DNA from: Allacma fusca
Taxonomy: Eukaryota; Arthropoda; Collembola; Symphypleona; Sminthuridae
Direction: 5' to 3'
Length of the DNA stretch: 64,000 nt
Assembly: GCA_947179485.1 (NCBI GenBank)
Contig: OX359250.1
Coordinates: 16,660,539-16,724,538, forward strand
The notes beneath the pieces are model-generated. The model did not search any database, was not told the DNA's origin, and was given only the letters and a program-made list of their open reading frames with translations. Every line of letters starts with the position of its first letter. Within the stretch, counting starts at the first letter, position 1. Both the position numbers and the translations under genes were made by a program. Of this stretch, positions 37,687-48,800 are shown in pieces.

Positions 37687-40600
37687 CGTCGTGTAAGGTT
37701 AAAAATTTACGGGACACGGGTCTTAAATATACCACTAGGATATGCTCTACCATGTAGATTTAGAATTTTTGTTTGAAACGTTTATAGCTCACCCAATTCG
37801 ATACTTGTAGCAAGTTGTAATGACGGATTTCAATGAAACTGATATTTTTAAAATACCTTAAATCATGTCTTTAACTTCATACACTTTCTGTAAGACATAT
37901 TCTTGCCTCTTGGTTTTTAATTCGCCTAATTCGTTAATTATACGGACTAGTTTTGAAGGATTTCAAAAATCCTTACATAGAGTTAAACCCCAACAAATTT
38001 ACAAACAGTCTAGGCTACTCATTTCTGTAAAATATTTCATTAGAATACTATCCCCGCCAAGTTAAACTACACCAAAGCGTAGCACCATATAAACATGGCG
38101 TCAAAAACGTTTATCCACACGTTGCTGTGGATAAACCTGACAAACCTGACAAATTGTTTATTACAGGTTCTGGCAAGATTATAGCTTCCAGAAGGTACAC
38201 GAAGTTAAAGAACTGATTTGAGATATTTAAATAAGAACTATGAAGACATAAAAACAAGAATAGTTAGAATGTAAAAATTTACGTATGTTTAATAATAAAT
38301 AATTTGGATTGTACCGAAATATTAAAATATTCTACACAAACGTTGCTTTTATTTATTCCAACAAAAGAGCCAAAAAGTACTTACGCTGATAATTACCTCA
38401 ATTCTGGTTCACCACAAAAGTTGTTCAACATTAGAAGGAGAACTCGTCGGTCCCACCTAGTCTAACCCGTCAAAATTGCATCAAAAGTTACAGATACAAA
38501 TAATAGTATCCTAGTACATTTTTAAAAAATGCCGGAATTAAAATCATGGTTGGCCCCATAACACGTAGGGTGCAAAGCAAAAGTTGAAGCAACGATTTAC
38601 TTCAACTTACAAAGAGAGTAACCCAACCTGGGTCACAGGTCATGGCAGCGGGGTCATACGTAAGTTTAATATGATTTACTTGACCAAGATATGGTAAATA
38701 ATGCATTACTAAAGTGGGAAATTATTATGGTATATGGTGTGGTAACATCTGGTACCCTCACCCCACGCTCATTCTCAAGAAATAAGCCGAAATTCAACCG
38801 AAAGCTTTAAAAACATCAACTCCTGCACCTCCGATTACTTTATCAAAGTCTACACCATCTACTAATCACGGCATTTGGCATAATAATACCTGGTATCATC
38901 ATCCTTATCTCATCCTCCAAAGGCTGTCAAAAAATTTACTCAAAACAACAAAACTATCAAAATCTACACCTCCAATAAGTTTAAACAACCCGTCGATTTA
39001 CCGCCAGAGTCAGAAACCATTTCATTTTCAGCACCACTTGGAGAGAAACTGAATCCACTCCTCTCTTTACCATATGCAAGCGGCAAAATTACGATGAGAA
39101 ATTAGAGCAAGAAGACCACATATTATGATAATCCCTTGAAAAATCAAAAAGCATCAAATACCAAAACAATCACGGATTCCACTATCACACTAGCAAATGA
39201 CCACAACAACAACGAAACCAACAAACTCAAAGTTGTTCGCAGGTTATTTCACGATACAGGATGTCCAATATCCCAAATGCAAATCACTACTCAAGATTCA
39301 AAAGAAATAAATTCACCCACGAACATAACTCAAATATCTGTGATAAATAAAACGAAACGGAAACGCCCTTCGAGGAAGATACGGGATCGTCAAATGAGGA
39401 GATTACTAAAACTACAAAAAATAACACCACAGCATAGAGTTTTAAGTCCCCCTCTTTAGGATACGGAAGTGTTACGGTTGACTTGACTACAGCTACGAGT
39501 AGTCTTGAAATAACCAAACAGTACTCCTGAATATTCCTGAATTTAAAAATAACTACTTTCGTTTAATATTGATACCACTCATTCTACACCGCTATACTAA
39601 CTTATGGCTATTCTTAACAATGGATGATTAAATAAATCTGCTCATTCTAATTCTGACCTTAGACCAGTTAGACGCGCTGGACTTGATCTCATCTAATTAC
39701 TAACCATTGTGTTATTTTGTTCCACTACGACTATAGTCTGAGCTCTACGGTACCTAACGAAAACACTACAATATATATAGCCTTAGGATATATATGATAT
39801 CATGCGAAATGCGTGGTAACTACCAATCCGAATCAAACCAAAGATAGATAAATGCCAATGCCTAATCTGTGCTCTGATTGCTACAGAGGAGGCAAACAGC
39901 GAGTAATCTAAAATTGTCTCGGAACTTTTTGCAACCGTGAAATATATCTTTAGCCTTTAATGATTTATTGATTATTTTCCCTTTTAAAGGAAATAGATTT
40001 CTACCTTGTCTATTATAGGTCCTATTATCAATTCTTCTACCTGGTCTGTGCACATTGGGATTATTCAATCCATTATCGAGTCTATTAAAATCCATGTTAA
40101 GATTATAATTCCCATTGGACATATTATCTGCTTATATATCTGGTGAAATTCTAATTTCTGCATCTTCCTGAACTGGTGTTAAATGTGCCAACAATTTCTC
40201 AAATTGTATAATCGCTGATCAATTGTAGTTACTTTTTCATTTAATAATGAGTTCATTAGTTCCATTGAATTAAGTTGTTTAGTTTGAACAGTAGGACGAC
40301 ATGATTCACTACCAATGGGACTATTGACAGGCCTTATTCCCCACATTAGCAATAACTATGCTGCACTCCCGCCCCATAGTTTGCATTGACATCGCATTTT
40401 CTATCCTGTTTTTGTAAATCGACATAACCAGTCCGTGGTTCGGAATAACTTGGCCATGACAAAAATCTTGCAATACATGGTTGGTGACGATTCGCAATTC
40501 CTGTAACTGTGACAAACACTACATCCGTGTTTTCATTTCTGGAATTTTCTGGTTCCGGTAGTAAATTGTCACTTCGGCCAGTCATATTACGGCAGATTAA

Positions 40601-42289
40601 GATGGCGGGTCCATTTTACCATTTTGTCCGTTGGCCAAGCTGAATTCATTTTTTGATCTCGTGGCTTTGTCAGCAACATGTTCATATTTTGCTTAGTAGT
40701 TCCAGCGACGAATGTCTGAATTTCCAGGAATACCCCAATTCGAGCGGATACAACCTGTCTCGAGTTTGCCGTTTGTGGCAGAATCCAGGATTTTACCGTC
40801 TGTGTTCGACCAGGAAACGGTTGTGTTGACAGTGAGGTGTATTTCCTAATAAGTGTCCTAAATTAGTCTAATATATTAAAAAAATATTATGACATAAGTA
40901 AGTCGAAAAAGAGAAGTGGCATTTAGATGATTTGTACTCAGTCAAGATTTTCGATCCTTCAAATCTCCGAGTGTGTACAGATACATAAACCGTCAGATAT
41001 CGTAAACAAATAAACGAACTACGTGTATTTCTAGTGAATTTTAGTTTTGAATAAGCATATGTCGGTACGTTATTTAGGTACGCATATGAGGTTTAACTTT
41101 AAAATAATGTTATCAATATGTGTACAATAAATAATGTGTAACAGTGTAATTGCAGTAAGAATTAACAAAATAGACCGTAGAAAAATCTAAGGCGAGCATG
41201 TTTCACCCAACAATGGAATCTGGCGAAACATGAGAAGGATACTGATTTTCCACTGGAACATCTAGCGTCGCATAACATTAGCACTACAATTATTACATTA
41301 CACTGAGATGCGATCAGATGTTGCCACTTCATCCCACGCTAATGCACAGGATCCACCTGGCATGATATAAACGGAAGTGGGAACACTAGAGTATACGGGT
41401 GGCTTATTTACTACAAAAAAGGAGTAGGAAACCATGGTATCAAAGCATATATGCACCTGGATATAAGACCAATGATTTACTTTCTAAACTGTCTGAGACG
41501 AGTTTTAAAAGAGGGGATACATGCCTACTGGTGAGACATAATTACCGCTTCAATCCACAAGGAGATAAATAGGGAAATTAAGTACCAACCAATTAATCTC
41601 TTAAACAGTCTAAACTTATATATAATTACAGTATTATTTCAAACCGTATAAATTGTTACTATATGTACAAAAATATAATATCGAAAGCCAAGCAGCATGA
41701 CGGCAAGGTAGAGGTTAACCAGAGAGTGGTTTCACATTGTATGTCAAAAGACTAAGTTTAAAGAAAGGAAAACTCCGCTCACTATTTGTGGATTTACCTC
41801 AGGCGAACACGAAACATTATGGGCAATATTCACAAAATATAATTGAACAATGTTTTTGGTAGAATAACATAATTTTTCGAATGAAGTAATTTGAAAGTAA
41901 ATCTGAGCACGATTCTAAAATAAACCACCGGCTATCAAAACAAATGAAGCAGATGGGGTAGAGAACCCGTTGAAATTGCGAATAGGTACACATACCTGCG
42001 GGTTCCCTTTCAATGATACGAAAAGATAACTATAGAAAACGATTTTTTTGAGAAAGCCAGACTTGCTGAATCTCAGCTAATGAATATGTTTATAATAGTA
42101 AAACAAATAACATTGATGTCAATTGCAAGCTTGTTTACCACCCCGTAAACTAAACCATGCTTCCCTATATGTTATAATAATTTTGTAAAAGATTCAAACA
42201 AGGTTTTTGAAAAATTACTTAACTCCGCCAACCTTTCCCCAACCTACGTACCAAGGCTCGATATGTAAATCCTATTTAAGTCTGTTCTA
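37687..42289. other. Long intergenic region, no supported gene
   Basis: There are several frames of 60-107 codons. The frame at 39136-39459 is Asn/Thr/Lys-rich with a basic end (KRPSRKIRDRQMRR). The minus-strand frames at 39862-40122 (PGRRIDNRTYNRQGRNLF) and 40346-40585 might be the worn gag-like part of a retroelement, but no zinc knuckle or enzyme motif is intact. Nothing else was recognised. Confidence 0.35.
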
Positions 42290-42689
42290 AGCTCCTATAG
42301 TTAAGCACTTAGCTAATAATATCAATCATGTTGAAATATTGACAGGAAGTTCTCACGGTGTTATAATATTCATACCACAAATTGATTTGATTCCATCTGA
42401 CCCTGACATTCCATTTACACTCAAAAGAAGGCAGTTTCCTATCAGAGTTAAATTTGTAATGAATATCTATAAAAGTCAAGGGCAACGTTTGAGAATATAT
42501 TTACCATCTCCAGCTTTCACACATGGACAATTATATGTTGCATTTTCAAAAGCTACATCAGGAAAGAAAGATATAATCAAAATTATCGATACTGGATATC
42601 AAGGGGAAATGCTTGATGGCAGAAATGAAATATTTACAACAAACGTATTTAAGGAAATTTCAAAGGATAAATTAACAATTGTATGTTAA
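42290..42689 (+). pseudogene. Helitron RepHel helicase, C-terminal part
   Basis: The frame reads VEILTGSSHGVIIFIPQIDL, then PSDPDIPFTLKRRQFPIRVK, then FVMNIYKSQGQRL and HGQLYVAFSKATS. This is the ordered C-terminus of Pif1-type Helitron helicases: EILTG, FIPRI-x-x-x-P, PF-x-x-x-RRQFP, and motifs V/VI with T-x-N-KSQGQ and HGQLYVA-SR. The helicase unwinds DNA in rolling-circle transposition. The Walker motifs and the Rep nuclease are absent upstream, so only the tail remains. It terminates 220 bases before a recognisable Helitron 3' end, as expected. Confidence 0.8.
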
Positions 42690-42912
42690 AGCGGGACTAA
42701 CTCTCCGTCGCGATCTACGGGTCAAACATCTACGGGACATGGGCAGGGCCTTGGTGGGAAGTACCCAAGTGCGCTCAATCATGATATTTTGTTTGAATTA
42801 TTCTAATATTTCAAGTCTTAAATCACATTATAGTAATGCATATTCTAGCGTCTATGTAAAAGTATCCCAAACCTATAAGTAATTATCCCTGCTGAGCAGG
42901 GCTTTCTACTAG
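42690..42912 (+). mobile_element. Helitron 3' terminal region with hairpin and CTAG end
   Basis: The perfect hairpin CCCTGCT-g-AGCAGGG (42887-42901) lies seven bases before CTAG (42909-42912), which is followed by T. A hairpin ~10 bases before a terminal CTRR is the hallmark of Helitron 3' ends. The terminal string CAGGGCTTTCTACTAG nearly matches the CAGGGCTTTTACTAG ends of the non-autonomous repeats at 12.6 and 14.0 kb. Confidence 0.8.
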
Positions 42913-43454
42913 TTATTAATTTAATAACTTAAGATAGGATGTCAATCTGGGATGCATGTATACATATTTGATAATGCCGAACTGGAACCTAACTTAAATA
43001 CACTAGTAAAGAACTCTTGTTGCCATAATGTATGTAGATTTGAATGTAAAATACTGGGTTATTGGTGCTGAGGTCATAAATTGATCATGAATAAACTATA
43101 CTACATTATATGACGCGAATTAACTGACCTCATGGGATGTGCACGTATTTCCCATATGCAGCCAGGGACTTTTACGCTCGCCTACATTATAATGAGCAAG
43201 ATATTTGGCTGTAATTCATAGCCCGTTGAACCAATGGTACACTCTTTAACTGAATTGTTATTTTTACTTTCGATGCATTTGCTGAAATACTAATAATCGA
43301 AGAACATTTTCGACCTCCTATGTTAGCCAAAACTGTACTATTGCTTAAAATTGTAATTGTGCGAAGTAAACAAATTATTTTATCTTTGAAGACATGCATA
43401 CATGCGCAAATAACTTCCCTATCCTACAACCTAGTCTACATTTACCGTTCAATG
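42913..43454. other. Intergenic, no gene seen
   Basis: AT-rich sequence between the Helitron relic and the next hAT element. Confidence 0.5.
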
Positions 43455-43462
43455 GTACCTAG

Positions 43463-44434
43463 TAGGGCTTCTCACAATTTCAAGTAGTAATTGCAACTAT
43501 CAATTTCAAGTACAATTTCAATTTAATTTCAATTGATGATAATCTGCAAGTTGTAAATTGAAATCAATTTCAAATAAAAATGGCTTTTTAGTTGGTTCAA
43601 TTTCAATTACAAATCAACTATCAATTTAGTCATTATAATTGGGAGCTTCCACAATTTCAATTTCAAATAGCTGCGTTGCCAAAAATTGATAGTTGAAGTT
43701 GATAATTGACAACTAGTAAATGTTAAGGCAAGAATGCGCGCAAAGGCAGGAATGTGTAATCAAAGCGCGGAGATTACTCAACTTCCCAAAGCAAATGACA
43801 CCTTAATGTGCTGCTTATTTCTTCTAATACAAAAGCAACGAAACACTGAAGAAGTAACTCCAATCCAAACCTAATGGGAAACCAACAATTACCGAATCTG
43901 AAAATCTGTTTGATAGTCAAATGATTAGTTGTAAATACGATTCCAGGGACAAATTTGAACGATATCTTTCAGAGCACCATACAAAATCGACAGACCTGAA
44001 AATGGTGTTCTTAGTTTGCAAAGGGGAAGGTGAATGAGTTTAGTTTAATTTCATAGCAAACAAATTGATCAGATGTAGCCAACACTATTTTAGTCGAATT
44101 ATTTTCATAACCAGTTTTTCTTTTGGTACACACGGAATTTAAAAAAAACCAATTTCAATTCAATTTCAATTCAATTTAATCCCAATTACAAGTCAATTTC
44201 AATTCAATTTAATCCCAATTACAAGTCAATTTCAACTTGCTCAAGTTTTGAAAGTTGTAATTGACAATTCAACTATTGACGGTGCTACTTGATTAATACA
44301 AATTGATTATTTTTCAAGTATTTGATTGACAAATAATCAACTACAAATTACCACTATAAATTGAATTGAAAATTCAATTTCAATTACAAATTCAATTTCA
44401 ACTAGCTCAATAAATTGAGTTGTGAGGAGCCCTA
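43463..44434. mobile_element. hAT element 5 with CAATTTCAA words
   Basis: The tips TAGGGCTTCTCACAA and, inverted, TAGGGCTCCTCACAA match at 14 of 15 bases. They are flanked by the perfect 8-bp duplication gtacctag (43455-43462, 44435-44442). CAATTTCAA / TTGAAATTG words fill about 250 bases at each end, and the word begins right where the TIR ends (CACAATTTCAAG). The middle (43735-44100) has no readable transposase. Confidence 0.9.
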
Positions 44435-44442
44435 GTACCTAG

Positions 44443-45745
44443 AACCTAGCCTACAGACCGTATAAATTACAAATTTTTGCCTATTTTCTTTCATATTTAC
44501 AAAATACTATGTATAAGAATCAATGTATTAACCATTTTTCCTGGAAATTTTTCAACTTCCAAGTAAATTTTGTGAATTTACGTACTTATAGGTTAGGTGC
44601 CCACATTGGATTGCACAAGTATGAATATAAAATATATGTGTACCATTAGATTTTACAGCATGAACGCAAACTGGGAGAGTTCCAAAACATTGTGATGAAA
44701 GAAACAGCTTGGGGAAGATGATACCAGTAGCTGTCAGTGGTAAATACTGTTTGTTTTATTCCGTTTATTGCAAATATTTTTGACAACTTTTGACACTACG
44801 TACATTGTATGTACAGAGACAAGGACATACGATACCAACAAATACATTGCATCATACCCCTTGAAGCGAACGGAAAAATACACTAATTCAATTGTGTTTA
44901 AAAGTAGCGCATTAAAACAATAGAATGATGCTAAAGTCGACAAATTTGGCACAAGAAAAAATCAAATCATGTTTGAAAATATTCAGACAAATTACTTTGA
45001 GTTGGCATAAGTAAACTCTTGTTATAAGGAATGCTCGGGGGACAGGAAAAGTTTGTATAAAAACTATCCCGTGTTTGCATTATCTTAAGCATCGTGTAAA
45101 CGGGAATTAATCCTGATCCCTTATATCGTCAGTCCTGAATGAGGGAATAAGGGCATTTCTTATAATGAGAGTTTACTATAAACACAGCAGATTACATAAC
45201 TCATATAAAATTACTTTTTACGCATTCTATTTTGTATGTTGGTTTTTTCCATTACAACGCCATTGTACATCTACACATAAGTTGGGTTTGTCTCTACATT
45301 TATACAAGTTAATACTTAGCGATCTAGCCAGTATATAGAGTATGTACGTTGTAAATATTTGGAGGTATTTACATAAAGTTATATTAGGATTCCTATATTA
45401 TCTAAACACCACGATTCGTCCTATTTAATAGTGAATACCTTATTGGTTTTGATCTCCCTGTGTATACACGCATTCACAGGTACAATCAAATATATTAGTA
45501 TATATTAGTTTACGTCATACATTATGTCATAAAATTCCACAAGGAACAAATTTTATGTCAAAATAATCATGTTTGGCAAATTAGACTTAAGCCATTAGTA
45601 AATGTCCGGTTAAATTGAAGTCTCTTTGTACTACAATCTAGGGCAAAATATTCACCCCAAAAAGTTTTGTTATTGTTATGCATTTCTTGCTTGCACTCAT
45701 TTGAAAAACACGAGACTTTTCAAGAGTACAGATAATATATATAAG
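44443..45745. other. Intergenic downstream of the transporter, with one MITE
   Basis: No coding region is supported. If 45746 is the transporter stop codon, the 3' UTR on the minus strand starts here. Apart from the MITE at 45010, the DNA is unremarkable and AT-rich. Confidence 0.4.
45010..45178. mobile_element. pogo/Tigger-like MITE 2
   Basis: The ends AGTAAACTCTTGTTATAAGG and, inverted, TAGTAAACTCTCATTATAAG have TA on the outside. The interior has CCCTTATAT and GAATTAATCCTGATCCC, comparable to the interior of MITE 1. At 169 bp it is the same family. Confidence 0.65.
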
Positions 45746-45853
45746 CTAATGCATGTCTAGTGTACAGTTGACGCCAAAGTACTGTATAGCCTGGACGTCT
45801 TCGAAGTCACCATTTCTTCTTACTTGACATATGCTGTTGTCGTCCAACGCCAG
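45746..45853 (-). CDS. SLC6 transporter, candidate last exon (C-terminal tail)
   Basis: After the acceptor AAATTTTCAG on the minus strand, a frame in the required phase 0 encodes 35 residues starting [10 protein letters not shown], and ends at TAG (45746-45748). It is less AT-rich than its surroundings. It lacks the usual basic/Pro-rich start of an SLC6 cytoplasmic tail, so an additional small exon may lie between this and 47838, or the true tail may be elsewhere. Confidence 0.45.
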   Translation of the reverse strand: MALDDNSICQVRRNGDFEDVQAIQYFGVNCTLDMH

Positions 45854-48800
45854 CTGAAAATTTATTTCCTCCTAAATATTTGGCACTAAATTAAAATTAA
45901 CATTTTGCCAAGTGGTAAATTTTCCATAGAAACACTAAATCCCGAAAATTGAAGCATATAATTTTAAGTGGAAATATTATTATTCTTGATGGTACTGAAT
46001 ACATAGTACATAGTATAGTACTTTTACTCTTAAGAATTATTATAGAAGCTTCATACTTTTTGTAACGGGAGGCAGTGACTTTAATTTTAATTTCACCAAA
46101 AGTAGAGCCAATGAGGAAGTTGGAATCTTCTCACATACTTGCACTCCTTTATGGCAGCGTGCTCACTAGTGGGTGTTATCGCGTATGCCAGTTTCTGTCC
46201 ACAAATTTTAATTTGATGTAATGCTTCATAGATTAGTTTACCCTCAAATCAGTAAATCAATAGGCAAACATAATTCTGCAACATTATTTTTTGTCATTCC
46301 AGATTGTACTTATTTTACACAATTTACATATATGCAGAATGTTTCATATTCTTTTTCTCCTCCCTCCTTCCAGCTCATATAACAAAGGGGAGAAGTATTT
46401 GATTGTCCCACCTTTCTTTTCCAGGTTTTTAATAATTTGTTTCATTGATGAAAGTCCCGAATTTTGGTCACAATCGGGAAGCAAATTCGAAATTCTAGAG
46501 GATTCGGAACTACAAACTTTTGTTGTTGACCACAATTTTTTTATCAAATATTTTTTGACGGTTGTTTGTATGAAATTTTAAGGGATTTTAAGTTTCCAGG
46601 GAGCTATCCAAAGAGCCCTATTTAAAGAACTGTGTGCACCATCCGTAAAACCAGGTAAAATTAGGGAAATTTAGCTTCAAGAATAAAAGTGAGAAAGATT
46701 CGGAAATTAAAAACCACTTTCAGGCAATTGTTTGAAATAGATGGAATAAAAATGAATTATTTTTTTGTTGTCCCAAATTTGTATGCTCCGACTTTTCTGC
46801 TTCCGAAATTTTCGACTTTCGAAGATGACATTAGACTCCAATGAATTCCCATAAAAGTAACAAGTACATCATTATAAAATTGAATACAGGACCCCCCATG
46901 ATAAAAATGTCAATATCAGAAATTTCTCCTTTTCAGTATCTTTCTAACTTGAATTTCCCCAATCTTGCTCTCTATATGAAGTAAGTAGGCAAACACTTGT
47001 AATATATTCCAGCCCTAGGCTAGTTTCTAGGTAAATATGAACTGTAAATGTAGAAAAGCAATATTAGGAAAACTCATTTGGAAAATTTGGCTGATAAAAA
47101 AACTGGTAGTCAATAATCCACTAGAATTTTGATGATTGTGACCAAAATTCGGGACATTCATCAATGAAATACATTATTAAAAATCTAGAAAATACTTTCT
47201 TGATAATGGGGGATTAAAACGTCGTCTATTTTGCGTCATTGTTCCTTTTAAGAGCCAAGTAGGAGGAAAACTACATGAAACACTCACAAAAGAGCTGATA
47301 ACGACAAAACGTTCAAACCAAAGCAAAAGCATCTGTCGAAACAGTTCGTGAGACTGCAGTAGGTATAATGGTGAACTCGCACAGGAGTTTTGTCCGTATC
47401 CGTAAAAATTGATTCCGCGGCACGGAACAAACTTTACAGACGAAAAAAGTTTTTCCAATTTTGAAAAGTCAAAGTGATTTGGGCGGAATAAATTTTCTTC
47501 GGTACTGGTTCTCTTCCGTTAAGAAAGAAAACTATAGGTGCGAAAGAAGCGATTTCTTTTTGCCTAAAGGCAAATTGAAGTAACAATAAATACAAGCTTC
47601 CCTAAAAGTTAAATTAACTACATGCGGGATTCATTATAGAAACATTGAATGCAAACCGTTCATTCGGCTTTTAAAAGATATAATACCTACTACATTTTTC
47701 GTATAATTTGCAAAGAAATTTGTATTTAGTGCAACTGAGGTTGCTATTGATCCAAAATGCTTCTTGTGCAGTTTGCCTCGTCACCTTTTACATCATAGTG
47801 ATAAAATTTCATCAAAATAAAATAATTCATAACTTACGGTTTTGAAGTTGCCAGGATATTTGAAAAATTCCGTGAGTGCAATAACCGGAACTAGCGTTAT
47901 TGGAATGAATGTAAATACATAGCCAAATATTTGAGCCCAATTTGGGTACTTGTAGTCATCATGAGTTAGCGGCTGCACGGTGGAGAGGTCCAAGACAATT
48001 ATTACCTATTCCAATTGAAACATATCAAGTTAATAAAAATATGAGTAGTGCAGACAACTGAAATTGTAATTTCTTTAATACATGTTTATATATATTATTT
48101 ATATATGTGTATTCATAGGTTTATATTGACATTACAGCAATCAAAAGAGGGCTAACAAATTTCCAGCAAATCCTCCAATATATTCCAGGAGCATGACCGA
48201 TCATTGCCTCAGCATCTTTACACAGTTGGTCCAAGCCTGCAAGAAGATCAAGACAGCGCCAGCTAATTTTAACCATACTGGTCTTGCCTTATGTATCTGG
48301 CTACCATTAAGATTAAGTGAGCTGCTCACTCACAACGTTACAATCAGCCATATGTTCTACAACGTAAGTATAGATAGCATTGAGCCTGAATTGCAAGTAC
48401 ATACCGTACACCCAGGACACGACGATAACTTCAAAGAACACAGCAAACAGAAGTGAGCTGCCCGCAGCATAAGTGTCGAAGAACGTAAATGTGTACATGC
48501 CACCCTAGAAATGAATAAGTTGTCATTATTTTTTTCATTCATCTCCCTTTTGTTGCTTTCTCATATAACTAAAACCAAGTGAGGAACATTGAGTGGAATT
48601 CCCGACAATATTTCCCAAAACTACTATCAAATTTTTCTAATAAATAATATGAGCATGAGTGGGTAAAGTACACTCTAGATCAGTCTGCACAAACAGCAGA
48701 CTCATGCATGATATGCGTAAGTCCCTGTTTGATGCGCATGCCATTAAATGCCATACACTGATCCCTTGACACTGATCTTTTAAGTAATCCCATAAGTAAG

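Noticed and set aside
39136-39459. 107-codon ORF with a basic C-terminus
   Set aside because: Asn/Thr-rich without domain or upstream continuity; possibly a retroelement remnant but not supportable.
47177-47458. Possible extra transporter exon
   Set aside because: No SLC6 tail features and no acceptor/donor pair in the required phase.
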